From Myxococcales bacterium (GTDB taxonomy: Bacteria; Myxococcota_A; Polyangia; Polyangiales; Houyiibacteriaceae), in NCBI GenBank assembly GCA_029862185.1, contig JAOTXX010000005.1, positions 1 through 64,000 on the forward strand: a DNA stretch of 64,000 nt. Reading direction: 5' to 3'. The notes beneath the pieces were generated by a model, which worked only from the letters and a program-made list of their open reading frames with translations, did no database searches and was not told where the DNA came from. Shown here piece by piece: positions 9,547-18,965 of the stretch. The position numbers were made by a program, and so were the translations under genes. Every line of letters begins with the position of its first letter. Position 1 is the first letter of the stretch.

Positions 9547-10275
9547 ATGTGGACAGCGGTAATTGCTGGGGCCGCCGCAGGGCTCGCATCGGTTCCGCAT
9601 TGCACGGCGATGTGCGGGCCCTTGGCTGCATACGCGTGCAGTGGAAAGCCAGGAGCATCCGGGCAAAGCCGCTACCAGCTCGGCCGCTTCATCAGCTACT
9701 CGGTGCTCGGCGCAGTCGCCGGCACCATCGGGGGCGCAACCGCGGTTAGCCTTCCTCATGCATGGGGCAGCGCGCTGTTGAGCTGGTCATTGGCGCTGGG
9801 GCTAGGCTTGGCAGCGTTTCGCCTTTGGCGCCGCCCCGGCCAGCCCCTGGTCACCCTGCACGCCAAGAAAGACGAGCAAGCGCCGACCCTGGTTTCCCGC
9901 GCGCTTGGAGGCCTCGGACGCCATCCCTTCTTCGTTGGTCTCGGCACCGCGCTGCTTCCGTGCGGGGCGTTGGCCGCGGCAGTCCTGATCGCCGCGTCGA
10001 CCGGGTCCACCGCGCTCGGCTCGCTGAGCATGGTTGCGTTCGCCGTGGTGAGCGGCGTGGGCCTGGTGGGCGCCACCTGGCTTTTCGAGCGATTCGCTCG
10101 ACGACCTCGACCAACGACATCGCGGATCGTTGCCGTCGTTCTCGCGCTCGGCTCGATTCTGTTCGTGATTCGTCCCGTGCATGCCTTGCGCACGGGCGAT
10201 ACCTCTTCCTGTCATACGCCCGGAGCGGACGAAGTCGGCCACGACGCGCATCATCCGCATTCCCACGCACCGTGA
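9547..10275 (+). CDS. TauE/SafE-family membrane protein of the cbb3 assembly locus
   Basis: 242 residues, six or more membrane helices, with the 'PHCTAMCGP' signature near residue 18 typical of the SafE/UreH-like branch found beside cytochrome and copper-handling genes. A second metal-type pair occurs in 'ALLPCGALAAAVLI', and the C-terminal tail is His-rich (HDAHHPHSHAP), which suggests metal binding. It overlaps ccoI by four bases (GTGA), so it is the first gene of the oxidase operon. A role in copper or thiol handling during cbb3 assembly is inferred from position, not proven. Confidence 0.8.
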   Translation: MWTAVIAGAAAGLASVPHCTAMCGPLAAYACSGKPGASGQSRYQLGRFISYSVLGAVAGTIGGATAVSLPHAWGSALLSWSLALGLGLAAFRLWRRPGQPLVTLHAKKDEQAPTLVSRALGGLGRHPFFVGLGTALLPCGALAAAVLIAASTGSTALGSLSMVAFAVVSGVGLVGATWLFERFARRPRPTTSRIVAVVLALGSILFVIRPVHALRTGDTSSCHTPGADEVGHDAHHPHSHAP

Positions 10276-12680
10276 CTGCCCCGGAGCCAGTCGTTTGCGA
10301 GATTCGCCCCGGGCGGTCGATGCCGTCGGTGCCGCGCTGCATTCACTGCGCGCAGCCGATGGTGAACGACACATTCGCTCCGTACTGCTGTCGTGGCTGC
10401 CGCGCCGTCCACGCAATCCTGACCAAGGCGGGCCTCACCCGGTACTACGACCTGCGCCGTGGACCGGGTCTTCCTCCAGCGGATCTCGAATCCCGCCGAA
10501 TCGATCACAAGTGGCTGGAGCTCATCGAAGAGGCGCGCCTGGCGGAGCGCGGGGTCACGCGGGTGGAGCTCGACATCCAGGGAATCCACTGCGCGGCGTG
10601 CGTGTGGCTGATCGAAGAGCTCTTCCGACGCCACGGCGGCACACAGACCGGCCTGATGTCGATCAACCCCGCGCTCGGCCGAGTCGAGCTTCGCGTCTCC
10701 CCCGCGTTCCCGCTCGTTGATTGGGTCGATTCGGTTGAGAGCCTTGGATACCTGTTGGGCCCTGCGCGATCGAGCGGTGCTCGGGCTTCGGACGACTTGC
10801 TGATGCGGGTCGGCATCTGCGTCGCGCTCGCCGCCAATGTCATGCTCTTCGGCGCTGCCATATATTTGGGCCTCCGCGACGGGCCGATCTACGTGCTGCT
10901 CAACCAGTTGAGCTATGCCGCTGGTGTTCTTGCCGTCCTGGTGGGGGGGTCGGTGTTCATCGGTTCTGCATTCCGCGCGGTTCGTAGACGCGTGCTGCAC
11001 CTCGACGTGCCGATCGCCCTCGGTATCGTCCTCGCGTTTGCAGGCTCGACCTACTCGTTCTTCTTTGCCTCTGGGCACGCGGCTTACATCGACACGCTCA
11101 CGGTCTTCATCGCGCTCATGCTCGTTGGCCGCTGGCTTCAACAGCGCATGTTGGAGCGCAATCGCGCCCAACTCCTCGCCGACGATGGAACCCAAAGCTT
11201 GCTGACGCGCGAGATCAAAGATGGTGTCGTTCGCATCGTGCATTGCATCGGCATTCACGAGGGGGACCGCTTGCTGATCGCTCCCGGGGATCTGGTTCCC
11301 GTAGATCTCCGAGTTCTCGACCGCGCGGCGAGTTGCTCACTCGACTGGATCGACGGTGAAAGCCGGCCGCGGCGGTTCGACCAGGGACAAACCGTGCCAG
11401 CGGGCGCCTTCAACCTGGGTGAGCGGGCTTTCTCGGGCGTTGCCACCACCGACTTTGCCGCGTCGTCCCTAGTTGGTTTGCTGGGACGCGACCCCGCCAC
11501 CAAGGGCGATGGGCCCTTGACCACACGCTGGTGGTCAAGGCTGTCGCGGTTCTACGTGATTGGCGTCGTTGGACTTGCCGCTGCAGGCATCAGCTACTGG
11601 TGGTGGCGAACCGGAGAGCCGCTCTTCGCGATCGAGGTGGGCACGGCGGTCTTGGTTGTCACCTGCCCCTGCGCGTTTGGTATCGCCGCACCGCTCGCGT
11701 ATGAGCTCGTGCTCACGCAGTTGCGCCGTGCGGGCGTGTTCGTGCGCGTCGGTGACTTCCTCGATCGGGTTCGCTCAATCACACAGATCGTGTTCGACAA
11801 GACCGGCACGCTCACGACCGGCATGCTCGAAGTCGCAAACCCAGCCGCTCTCGAATCGCTCTCGGAGCGAGACATCACCTTGCTCTACAGCATCGCGGCC
11901 CGAAGCGCGCATCCAAAAAGCGTTGCGGTTCGGCGAGCGCTAGAAGGGCACCCGGCGGCGCGTTTCATCGAGCTCGACACCAAAGAACAGACCGGTTACG
12001 GCACGAGCGCCGAGCATGACGGCCAAGAACTGAGACTGGGGTCGCCGGGTTGGGCCGCCAATATTTCTGCAAACGGGGGCGATGTCGTCTTCACGATCGA
12101 TGGCGACGTTCGGGTCGCACTGCACACCGACGAGCAGCTGCGCCCGGGCGCACGGGCTGAAATCGATCGGCTCGACGCAGAGGGCTACGAGCTGGTCATT
12201 CTCAGCGGCGATTCGCAGTCGCGCGTCGTCAGCCTCGGCGCCGGCTTGGGGATGGAGGAGGAGCGTTGCATCGGCGGTCAGAATCCAGAACAAAAGGCGG
12301 CCTACGTGCGAGCGCACGAGCCGGCACGAACTCTGCTGGTCGGCGACGGTTTGAACGACCAGATCGCCATGCGAGCGGCGGCCTGTTCGGGCACACCCGC
12401 AGTGAATCGACCGTTCATGGCCTCACGATGTGATTTTTATTTCGTGTCTCCGGGCTTGCGCCCCGTGGCGCAAGTTCTGCGTGCGTCCGACACGCTCGCG
12501 CATGTCGTGCGTCGCATCCTTGCTTTCGCAATTGCCTACAATTTGGTCGCCGTATCTCTCGCATTGGCCGGTTTGATGCGGCCGTGGGTCGCAGCTGTGC
12601 TAATGCCGCTCAGCTCGCTCATCACACTCGCCTACACGGTGATGATGCTGTCGCGAGAAAGGTTCCGATGGAGATCTTGA
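10272..12680 (+). CDS. ccoI: cbb3 oxidase copper-transporting P-type ATPase CcoI/FixI
   Basis: About 802 residues from GTG 10272, which overlaps the previous stop as GTGA; ATG 10320 is an alternative. Domain order: a Cys-rich metal-binding segment ('CIHCAQP', then 'YCCRGC'), a heavy-metal-associated domain ('GIHCAACVWLIEELF'), eight membrane helices, the CPC ion motif ('TCPCAFGIAAPL'), phosphorylation site 'DKTGTLTTG', the HP motif in 'RSAHPKS' and 'VGDGLNDQIA'. The actuator motif reads DGES instead of TGES. This is the Cu+ exporter that supplies the copper B centre of cbb3 oxidase. The frame extends upstream to 9762, but that part overlies the TauE gene and is not protein-like. Confidence 0.95.
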   Translation: MTAPEPVVCEIRPGRSMPSVPRCIHCAQPMVNDTFAPYCCRGCRAVHAILTKAGLTRYYDLRRGPGLPPADLESRRIDHKWLELIEEARLAERGVTRVELDIQGIHCAACVWLIEELFRRHGGTQTGLMSINPALGRVELRVSPAFPLVDWVDSVESLGYLLGPARSSGARASDDLLMRVGICVALAANVMLFGAAIYLGLRDGPIYVLLNQLSYAAGVLAVLVGGSVFIGSAFRAVRRRVLHLDVPIALGIVLAFAGSTYSFFFASGHAAYIDTLTVFIALMLVGRWLQQRMLERNRAQLLADDGTQSLLTREIKDGVVRIVHCIGIHEGDRLLIAPGDLVPVDLRVLDRAASCSLDWIDGESRPRRFDQGQTVPAGAFNLGERAFSGVATTDFAASSLVGLLGRDPATKGDGPLTTRWWSRLSRFYVIGVVGLAAAGISYWWWRTGEPLFAIEVGTAVLVVTCPCAFGIAAPLAYELVLTQLRRAGVFVRVGDFLDRVRSITQIVFDKTGTLTTGMLEVANPAALESLSERDITLLYSIAARSAHPKSVAVRRALEGHPAARFIELDTKEQTGYGTSAEHDGQELRLGSPGWAANISANGGDVVFTIDGDVRVALHTDEQLRPGARAEIDRLDAEGYELVILSGDSQSRVVSLGAGLGMEEERCIGGQNPEQKAAYVRAHEPARTLLVGDGLNDQIAMRAAACSGTPAVNRPFMASRCDFYFVSPGLRPVAQVLRASDTLAHVVRRILAFAIAYNLVAVSLALAGLMRPWVAAVLMPLSSLITLAYTVMMLSRERFRWRS

Positions 12681-12868
12681 TCTTACTGATTTTCGTTTGC
12701 GTAATATTGGTTGGCGTCGCTGTCGCGTTCTTCGCGTGGACCGTGCGGCAAGGAACTTTTGATCAAGCCGATCGCCTTGCACTGCTCCCGCTTGACGATG
12801 AGAAGCCCGTGACCCCAACGACGGAGAGGGAAGAGGACGAGTATGGAAACCCAGCGGATCGTTTATAA
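12668..12868 (+). CDS. ccoS: cbb3 oxidase assembly protein CcoS
   Basis: 66 residues with one N-terminal membrane helix ('[20 protein letters not shown]') then '[20 protein letters not shown]', close to the CcoS signature in which a tryptophan and 'GQFDDLDxPA' follow the helix. It overlaps the end of ccoI by 13 bases and the start of ccoNO by 26, a very compact arrangement. CcoS is needed for cofactor insertion into CcoN. Confidence 0.9.
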   Translation: MEILILLIFVCVILVGVAVAFFAWTVRQGTFDQADRLALLPLDDEKPVTPTTEREEDEYGNPADRL

Positions 12869-15188
12869 CGACAAGGTCGTCCGCCAGTTCTTGTGGGCGT
12901 CGGTGCTGTTCGGCATCGTCGGCATGTTGGTGGGTGTCATCATCGCACTGCAGTTGGCCTACTGGCCGGCCAACCTGCCCCCGTATTTGTCGTTCGGCCG
13001 TCTGAGGCCCTTGCACACCAACGCGGTCATCTTCGCGTTCGTGGGCAACATGCTCTTCGCGGGCGTCTATTACTCGACGCAGCGGTTGGCGAAAGCGCGA
13101 CTCGCGTCGGACATCTTGTCGTCGGTTCACTTCTGGGGCTGGCAGCTGATCATCATCGCGGCGGCGGTCACCCTCCCACTCGGCATCACCGCAGCCAAGG
13201 AATACGCCGAGCTCGAATGGCCGATCGACATTGCGATCGCGCTCATTTGGGTCGTCTTCGCGGTGAACTTCTTTTGGACGCTCGCCCAGCGACGCGAGAA
13301 GCATTTGTACGTCGCGATTTGGTTCTACATCGCTACGATCATCACCGTTGCGGTTCTGCACATCGTGAACAGCGTCGCAATCCCTGTCAGCATGTTCAAG
13401 AGCTACTCGGTGTTCGCCGGCGTTCAGGATGCGCTCGTACAGTGGTGGTACGGCCACAACGCGGTGGCCTTCTTCCTCACGACGCCGATTCTCGGCATCA
13501 TGTACTACTTCCTCCCGAAGGCTGCCGAACGGCCAGTCTTTTCGTACCGACTCTCGATCGTCCACTTCTGGGGCCTCGTCTTCCTCTACATTTGGGCTGG
13601 TCCTCACCACTTGCTCTACACGGCCTTGCCCGACTGGGCTCAGAGCCTGGGCATGGTCTTCAGCTTGATGCTTTGGGCGCCGAGTTGGGGCGGCATGCTG
13701 AACGGCCTACTCACGCTCCGGGGCGCCTGGGACAAGCTCCGCACCGACCCCGTCCTGAAGTTCCTCGCAGCCGGCGTGACCTTCTACGGCATGGCCACGT
13801 TCGAAGGCCCGCTTCTCAGCATCAAGAGCGTCAGCGGCCTGGCCCACTACACCGACTGGATCATCGGACACGTGCACAGTGGCGCCCTAGGCTGGAACGG
13901 CCTGATGGCAGCCGGCATGTTCTACTGGCTGGTTCCAAGGCTCTACGGCACCAAGCTCCACTCGCGATCGGCCGCGAACTTCCATTTCTGGATCGCGACC
14001 GTGGGCATTCTCATCTACGCCATTTCGATGTGGGTCGCTGGCATCACCCAGGGCCTGATGTGGCGTGCAGTCAGCGAGACCGGCGGGCTTCTCTACCCGA
14101 ACTTCGTGGAAACCTACCTCGCGATTCGGCCGATGTACTGGGCGCGCCTCGTCTCTGGGCTCATCTACTTCGCCGGCATCATCCTGATGGCCTGGAACCT
14201 CATCGCGACCGCGAGGAGCGGAGCCCCGGTGGACGGCGAGGTCGAAGTTGCGGTGGTCACCGAGCCTCGGGCGCGCGAAATCCCCTGGCCGAAGCTCATC
14301 TTCGGTCAGCCGGTCATCGCGTCGATCATCATCGTGGCGTTGCTCTTCGGAATGGCCCTCTTCGACGGCTTGATGAGCACCGTTCTTGCGATCGCCGCGA
14401 TCATGTGGGGCGTCGCTGCGATTGCCGTATCGATGCGAAATCGCAGTGACGAGAAGATATCCTGGCACCACGCCATCGAAGGACGTGCCGGCGTATTCAC
14501 GGTTCTCGTCGTCATCGGCGTCTTGGTTGGAGGCGTCGCCGAGATAATCCCGATGGTCATCTCCGTGCCCGAGACGATCCGCACCACGAAGAACGTTCCC
14601 TACACGCCTCTCGAGCTCGAAGGCCGCGATGTCTTCATCCGAGAAGGTTGCTACACCTGCCACTCGCAGATGATTCGTCCCTTCACCTGGGAGACCGCTC
14701 GCTACGGCGAGGTCTCCACGATGGACGACTCGATCTTCGACCACCCGTTCCAGTGGGGCTCCCGCCGCATCGGTCCGGACCTGGCGCGCGTCGGTGGCAA
14801 GTACTCCGACGTCTGGCACTACAAGCACATGATCAACCCGCGCGAGATTTCGGTTGGCTCGAACATGCCGCCCTACCCGCACCTCTCGAAGGAAACGATC
14901 GACTTCGCGAGCACGCAGGTGAAGCTGCGAGCCATGCGCAACATCGGTGTCCCGTACCGGGCAGATCAAATTCAACTGGCGGAACAGAGCGCGCAATCGG
15001 CGGCATCCGCGATTGCGGCAGGCCTGGCCAAGGACGCTGGGGTCGCCGTCTGCGATGAGCCGGCTGAGAGCTGCGAGCTCGTGGTCAATAGCCGATTGGT
15101 CGCGCTCATCTCGTACCTGCAGCGTTTGGGCCGTGTGCCTGAGAGCGAAACCCTCGCTGCCGTCGGCGCGAAAGAGGTGGCGAAATGA
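12843..15188 (+). CDS. ccoNO: cbb3 cytochrome c oxidase, fused subunits I and II (CcoNO)
   Basis: 781 residues. Residues 1-470 are CcoN: haem and copper ligands appear at His58 ('[10 protein letters not shown]'), His205 ('YGHNAVAFF'), His255/256 ('[10 protein letters not shown]') and His343/345 ('[13 protein letters not shown]'). Residues about 485-530 add two extra membrane helices as a linker. From about 550 the protein is CcoO: a membrane anchor, then a c-type haem site Cys603-Cys606-His607 in '[14 protein letters not shown]', with '[10 protein letters not shown]' as the probable Met ligand region. Fusing catalytic subunit and monohaem subunit ensures equal amounts. The ATG at 12843 has a purine-rich GAGG site upstream. 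Confidence 0.95.
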   Translation: METQRIVYNDKVVRQFLWASVLFGIVGMLVGVIIALQLAYWPANLPPYLSFGRLRPLHTNAVIFAFVGNMLFAGVYYSTQRLAKARLASDILSSVHFWGWQLIIIAAAVTLPLGITAAKEYAELEWPIDIAIALIWVVFAVNFFWTLAQRREKHLYVAIWFYIATIITVAVLHIVNSVAIPVSMFKSYSVFAGVQDALVQWWYGHNAVAFFLTTPILGIMYYFLPKAAERPVFSYRLSIVHFWGLVFLYIWAGPHHLLYTALPDWAQSLGMVFSLMLWAPSWGGMLNGLLTLRGAWDKLRTDPVLKFLAAGVTFYGMATFEGPLLSIKSVSGLAHYTDWIIGHVHSGALGWNGLMAAGMFYWLVPRLYGTKLHSRSAANFHFWIATVGILIYAISMWVAGITQGLMWRAVSETGGLLYPNFVETYLAIRPMYWARLVSGLIYFAGIILMAWNLIATARSGAPVDGEVEVAVVTEPRAREIPWPKLIFGQPVIASIIIVALLFGMALFDGLMSTVLAIAAIMWGVAAIAVSMRNRSDEKISWHHAIEGRAGVFTVLVVIGVLVGGVAEIIPMVISVPETIRTTKNVPYTPLELEGRDVFIREGCYTCHSQMIRPFTWETARYGEVSTMDDSIFDHPFQWGSRRIGPDLARVGGKYSDVWHYKHMINPREISVGSNMPPYPHLSKETIDFASTQVKLRAMRNIGVPYRADQIQLAEQSAQSAASAIAAGLAKDAGVAVCDEPAESCELVVNSRLVALISYLQRLGRVPESETLAAVGAKEVAK

Positions 15189-15370
15189 GCCGATTTGCTT
15201 CGGAGTTTTTCGAACAAAGCCCCGTGCTGCTCTATCCGTTGCTCGCACTGGGTTTGTTCTTCATCGTGTTTCTCGTCGTCATCGTTCGCGTGATGCGGAT
15301 GAAGAGCTCCGAGGTGAACGAATACGCACGCATTCCGCTCGAAGAGGAGTCGGAGGTACCCCATGAGTGA
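15185..15370 (+). CDS. ccoQ: cbb3 oxidase small subunit CcoQ
   Basis: 61 residues with one membrane helix ('[20 protein letters not shown]') and a charged C-terminal tail, in the usual place for CcoQ/FixQ. It begins in an ATGA overlap with ccoNO and overlaps ccoP by eight bases. CcoQ stabilises the oxidase. Sequence similarity in this family is low, so the call rests on size, topology and position. Confidence 0.8.
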   Translation: MSRFASEFFEQSPVLLYPLLALGLFFIVFLVVIVRVMRMKSSEVNEYARIPLEEESEVPHE

Positions 15371-15932
15371 TGAGAAACGAACCGACGAAATCCAAGGCGA
15401 AATCCTCCACGTCTATGACGACATCGAGGAAGCCGACAACAATCTCCCGACATGGTGGCTGCTGACGTTCTACGGGGCGGTCGCGTTCGGGCTCGTGTAC
15501 TGGTTCTACTACCACGAATACGGCATCGGGAAGCTACAGCCCGAGGTGTACAACGAACAAATGGCGGCCGTCGCGGCGGAGCGCTCCATCGTGACCGACG
15601 AGTCACTCGAAGCCCTGATGCAAGACGAGACCGCGGTCGCCGCAGGCCAGAAGATCTTCACGACGCAGTGCTATGCCTGCCACGATCAGGGGCAGGGCCG
15701 TGTAGGTTTAGGGTCGAACCTCACGGACGAATACTGGGTTCACGGCGGAGCGCCGACCGACATCCACAGCACCGTCACCAATGGTATTCCCGAGAAGGGC
15801 ATGACTCCCTGGGGAGCCATCCTCGGTGAGGAAGGCGTGAGCCAAGTCACCGCGTACGTGTTGACGATGCGCAACACGAACCTCGAAGGCGGTAAGCCCG
15901 TCGAAGAGAACGCGAAGGTCTGGGAACCCTGA
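15363..15932 (+). CDS. ccoP: cbb3 oxidase subunit III (CcoP), single-haem form
   Basis: 189 residues, much shorter than the usual roughly 290-310. The N-terminal CcoP region is intact ('DNNLPTWWLLTFYGAVAFGL' leading into one membrane helix, then 'YWFYYHEYG'). Only one c-type haem site follows: Cys103-Cys106-His107 ('CYACH') with the Met ligand in 'EKGMTPWG' at 147. Canonical CcoP has two haem domains, so one is missing. The C-terminus ends cleanly with no remnant of a second domain, so this looks like a natural short form rather than a damaged gene. Confidence 0.9.
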   Translation: MSDEKRTDEIQGEILHVYDDIEEADNNLPTWWLLTFYGAVAFGLVYWFYYHEYGIGKLQPEVYNEQMAAVAAERSIVTDESLEALMQDETAVAAGQKIFTTQCYACHDQGQGRVGLGSNLTDEYWVHGGAPTDIHSTVTNGIPEKGMTPWGAILGEEGVSQVTAYVLTMRNTNLEGGKPVEENAKVWEP

Positions 15933-15976
15933 AGCAAACTTGCCGAAAGGGCTTCCGACCCTAAAGACAGCACACG

Positions 15977-17365
15977 ATGACGACACAGCTGCCCGTCGTT
16001 GAAGAACACGCTAGCTCACTGCGTTCCGACGGCAGTCGCAACTACGTGCATCCGGCCGATGTGAAGGGCCGGTTCACCAGCCTCCGTTACGCGATCTTCA
16101 GCGTGCTGATCGCGATCTACGTTCTGTTGCCCTTCGTCAAAATCGGAGGGCATCCGGCGGTCTTCCTGGACATCGTGAACCGGCGTTTCTACTTGTTCGG
16201 CGGCGTGTTCAACGCGCAGGACTTCTGGCTCGTATTCTTCCTGCTAAGCGGCGTCGGGCTAACGCTGCTGATCGTCACCGCAATCAAAGGGCGCTTGTGG
16301 TGTGGCTACGCCTGCCCGCACACGGTATTTCTCGAAGGCGTGTTTCGACGCATCGAGCGTCTGATCGAAGGGCCGAGAGCAGACCGGCTGAGGCGCAACG
16401 CCGCCGGGCTCAGCTTCGACAAAGTCTGGCGCAAACTGCTCAAGCACAGCGTGTACGTCGTGCTCGCGCTTCTCCTCTCGCATGTGTTCATCAGCTACTT
16501 CGTCTCGCTTCCGTCGCTCGTCGAAATGGTGCGGAGGAGCCCCTCCGAGCACCCGACCGCGTTCACTTGGGTGATCGTGATGTCGGCCATCCTATACTTC
16601 AACTTCAGCTGGTTCCGCGAGCAGTTGTGTCTGATCATTTGTCCCTACGGCCGTCTGCAGTCGGCAATGACAGATCGAGACACGATGGTCATCGGCTACG
16701 ACTTCAACCGAGGCGAGCCTAGGGGCAAGGCCAACGATCCGAACAACGGCGACTGCGTCGACTGTAAGCGCTGTGTGGTCGTCTGCCCTACCGGCATCGA
16801 CATCCGCAACGGGCTGCAGATGGAATGCGTCGGTTGTGCCGCTTGCGTCGACGCCTGCGATGAAATCATGACGAAAGTCGGCCGACCGGAAGGTCTGGTT
16901 CGCTACGACTCGCTCCATGGTCTGGAGGGCAAGCCCAAGCACTTCGGGCGGCCTCGCCTGTTCTTCTACGGGGGGATCGCCACGCTCTGGCTGCTCGGCA
17001 CCGCGCTCGCGTTCTCGCAAAACACCGCGTTCGAGGCCAACGTGCTGCGCCTCGAGGGCGCACCGTTCATGGTCGTCGACTCGGGGGTGCGAAACTCTTT
17101 GCGGGTGCATCTGGTCAACAAGACCGGCGACAAGCAGACCTTTGCCATCGAGCCTGAGTCCGAAAGCGGCATCGAATACATCATCCCTCAGAGGCGCATC
17201 GAGCTCGAATCGCTTGGCAGCACCTATCTGCCGATTCTTGCAATCCTGCCCAAAGACCAGATGCGCCCTGGCCTCGAGTTGAAGCTCACCATCTCGATGG
17301 AGGGCCGGGACGACTCCAAGGGCAGCCGTGTCGTCGGGGCCCCCTTCGTCGGACCAAGCCACTAA
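15977..17365 (+). CDS. ccoG: cbb3 oxidase accessory protein CcoG (FixG, polyferredoxin)
   Basis: 462 residues. N-terminal membrane part with 'WCGYACPHTVFLEGVFRRIE', then two ferredoxin-like 4Fe-4S sets ('CVDCKRCVVVCPTGIDIRNG' and 'CVGCAACVDACDEIM'), and a C-terminal periplasmic immunoglobulin-like domain. CcoG reduces Cu2+ for delivery to the oxidase copper site. It sits 44 bases after ccoP and ends the oxidase locus; ccoH, often next to ccoG, is not present here. The convergent USP gene begins to be read only ten bases after the stop. Confidence 0.95.
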   Translation: MTTQLPVVEEHASSLRSDGSRNYVHPADVKGRFTSLRYAIFSVLIAIYVLLPFVKIGGHPAVFLDIVNRRFYLFGGVFNAQDFWLVFFLLSGVGLTLLIVTAIKGRLWCGYACPHTVFLEGVFRRIERLIEGPRADRLRRNAAGLSFDKVWRKLLKHSVYVVLALLLSHVFISYFVSLPSLVEMVRRSPSEHPTAFTWVIVMSAILYFNFSWFREQLCLIICPYGRLQSAMTDRDTMVIGYDFNRGEPRGKANDPNNGDCVDCKRCVVVCPTGIDIRNGLQMECVGCAACVDACDEIMTKVGRPEGLVRYDSLHGLEGKPKHFGRPRLFFYGGIATLWLLGTALAFSQNTAFEANVLRLEGAPFMVVDSGVRNSLRVHLVNKTGDKQTFAIEPESESGIEYIIPQRRIELESLGSTYLPILAILPKDQMRPGLELKLTISMEGRDDSKGSRVVGAPFVGPSH

Positions 17366-17375
17366 AGCTCAGGCG

Positions 17376-17786
17376 TCAGGGCACCGACATCACGATCGCA
17401 CCGCTCTTGTTCACGAGCTCGTGAGAGACGCTGCCAAGCAGTGTGCGTGCTACCGCGCCTTTTCCTGTCGTACCGCAGAGAATTAGCGGCGCGTCGAGCT
17501 CGCGCGCCAGAGCCACGATTGCATCCGCAGGATGGCCGGCCACCGCGTGGCACCGAATCTGTAGGTCGTCCGTCTTGATGGTCCCGCAGGTTCGCATCTC
17601 GAGGAGCTGACCGAGGTCCTCGAGCTCCTTGCCCAGAGTGGACCCATTGGATTCACCCGAGTCGAGGACCGTCACGATGTGGACGTCTGCCTCGAGTTGA
17701 CGACCCATGAAGACGCCGAGCTCGAACGCACGACGCGCCGGATCGGAGAAGTCATAGGCCACAAGCAAACGTGGAATCAACGACAC
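17376..17786 (-). CDS. universal stress protein (single UspA domain)
   Basis: 136 residues, one UspA fold. Start 'MSLIPRLLVAYDFSDPARRA' and nucleotide loop 'GTTGKGAVARTLLGS' fit the G-x2-G-x9-G-S pattern of ATP-binding USPs. Three bases separate it from the stop of the next USP gene upstream, so the two form an operon. USPs of this kind act in stationary-phase, hypoxic or energy-limited cells; the specific partner is unknown. Confidence 0.9.
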   Translation of the reverse strand: MSLIPRLLVAYDFSDPARRAFELGVFMGRQLEADVHIVTVLDSGESNGSTLGKELEDLGQLLEMRTCGTIKTDDLQIRCHAVAGHPADAIVALARELDAPLILCGTTGKGAVARTLLGSVSHELVNKSGAIVMSVP

Positions 17787-17789
17787 TAG

Positions 17790-18269
17790 CTATTCTCCAT
17801 CCTTCGGCTTGTGGTCACATCGGCCACGCACGACCAAGACCGGACAGGGTGCGTGACGTACGACACGCTCCGCGACGCTACCGAGGAACGCGCGGGACAG
17901 GCCGCTTCGACCATGGGAGCCGAGAATCACGAGGTCAGCGCCCTCGTCCTCGGCCATCTCGACCAGGGCCCGACCCGGAGAGGGGTGCTGAACCACGCTC
18001 AACTCCACCTCGGCGACCCCTTGGAGCAGCTCCGCGGTCTTGCCGGTAAGGGTCTCGCGAATCGCTTCCTCGATTTCGACTCGAATGCTGCGCTCTAGAA
18101 GGTCCGGACGCGACCAGACGACCGGTGGCACGTTGGGCGTGGGGTCGAAGACATGAGTGACCAGCACTCGCGAGTTGAAGGTCTTGGCGTAGAGGGCCGC
18201 GGCCCGAAGCGCCTCGTCCGAGATGTCCGAGAAATCGGTACCGACGAGAATGGTCTGTGGCTGGTCCAT
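17790..18269 (-). CDS. universal stress protein (single UspA domain)
   Basis: 159 residues from the ATG at 18269 (a GAAGGG ribosome site lies seven bases upstream). 'TILVGTDFSDISDEALRAAA' opens the fold and 'GSHGRSGLSRAFLGS' is the ATP loop. The reading frame extends far upstream to 18854, but that part lies opposite the hemerythrin-like gene and is not real. It is divergent from the hemerythrin-like gene across a 202-base control region. Confidence 0.9.
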   Translation of the reverse strand: MDQPQTILVGTDFSDISDEALRAAALYAKTFNSRVLVTHVFDPTPNVPPVVWSRPDLLERSIRVEIEEAIRETLTGKTAELLQGVAEVELSVVQHPSPGRALVEMAEDEGADLVILGSHGRSGLSRAFLGSVAERVVRHAPCPVLVVRGRCDHKPKDGE

Positions 18270-18370
18270 GCTTGTACCCTTCACTATCAAGCTTCGTGCC
18301 AGACGATAGACACGGCTTTTGCTCTGCGAGCATAGCGAAAACGACGCAGGTTCTGCGAATGTTTCGGGAG

Positions 18371-18386
18371 TGGCGCAGAACTTGCG
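18371..18386 (+). promoter_or_regulatory. sigma-54-type -24/-12 element (distal copy) upstream of hemerythrin-like gene
   Basis: TGGCGC-AGAAC-TTGCG: the GG and GC pairs have exactly the sigma-54 spacing (ten bases between). One departure from consensus at the fifth base. It lies 47 bases upstream of a second, better copy, so the gene may have tandem promoters or this one may be inactive. Confidence 0.45.
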
Positions 18387-18417
18387 TTTCCGCCGGCGTG
18401 AAATGCTGCTAAACCAT

Positions 18418-18433
18418 TGGCGCGGTACTTGCA
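18418..18433 (+). promoter_or_regulatory. sigma-54-type -24/-12 promoter for hemerythrin-like/USP unit
   Basis: TGGCGC-GGTAC-TTGCA matches the TGGCAC-N5-TTGCW consensus except for one base and has correct GG/GC spacing. The predicted transcript would start near 18444 and include the AGGAGG ribosome site at 18461 before the ATG at 18472, a sound geometry. Confidence 0.6.
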
Positions 18434-18471
18434 CAAAAACCCAACGCACGGATGCCCTACAGGAGGACGAG

Positions 18472-18933
18472 ATGAGCGACGAAGCCCTGATGCCTTCCGA
18501 GGTTCGTCGAAAGGTGCTGAGCCAGCACCGGGAGATCGAGCAAATGCTCTCGGAGCTCGAGGCCGGGGTTGCCAAGCTCGGAGAAGGAAGCGTGGACGCC
18601 GCACAGGTCAAGCGTGCCGCATATGCGCTTCGCGGCATCCTGGAGCTGCACATGAACTTCGAAGAGGCCCACATGGTGCCCGCCATCCACGACGCCGATG
18701 GCTTTGGCCCTGAGCGGGTTCGCCACCTATACGCCGAGCACGCCGAACAACGTCGAGAGCTGGACCGGCTCGTGGATGCGATCCGGGAGGCCAGCTCGCC
18801 AGATGGCCTCGTCTCGAGCGTGAACAAGCTCGCCGAGATGCTGCGCATCGACATCGAACAAGAAGAGCGCGAGTACGTGACCGAGAAGCTTCTGAGCGAT
18901 AGCCTGATCCCCAGTGACCCATTCGGCGGCTAA
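18472..18933 (+). CDS. hemerythrin-like (HHE) domain protein
   Basis: 153 residues from an ATG five bases after a perfect AGGAGG. All-helical, with the iron-ligand pattern His19 ('LSQHREIEQ'), His60-x3-Glu64 ('LELHMNFEEAHMVP') and His85/His90 ('RHLYAEHAEQRR'). The last helix has 'DIEQEEREYV', acidic where many hemerythrins have His-x3-Asp, so the diiron set may be incomplete. Family members bind O2 or NO or protect or repair iron sites. It is followed 32 bases later by a two-domain USP gene, probably in one transcript driven by the sigma-54-type element above. Confidence 0.85.
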   Translation: MSDEALMPSEVRRKVLSQHREIEQMLSELEAGVAKLGEGSVDAAQVKRAAYALRGILELHMNFEEAHMVPAIHDADGFGPERVRHLYAEHAEQRRELDRLVDAIREASSPDGLVSSVNKLAEMLRIDIEQEEREYVTEKLLSDSLIPSDPFGG

Positions 18934-18965
18934 CCAGCCCCGATTGAGAGGACGGATAAGCCCAA

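Noticed and set aside
9762-10271. 170-codon N-terminal extension of CcoI
   Set aside because: Overlies the TauE/SafE gene; the real protein starts at GTG 10272 or ATG 10320.
18286-18301. Minus-strand TGGCAC-GAAGC-TTGAT before the USP gene at 17790
   Set aside because: Lacks the GC pair of the -12 half, and a sigma-54 start here would cut off the GAAGGG ribosome site.
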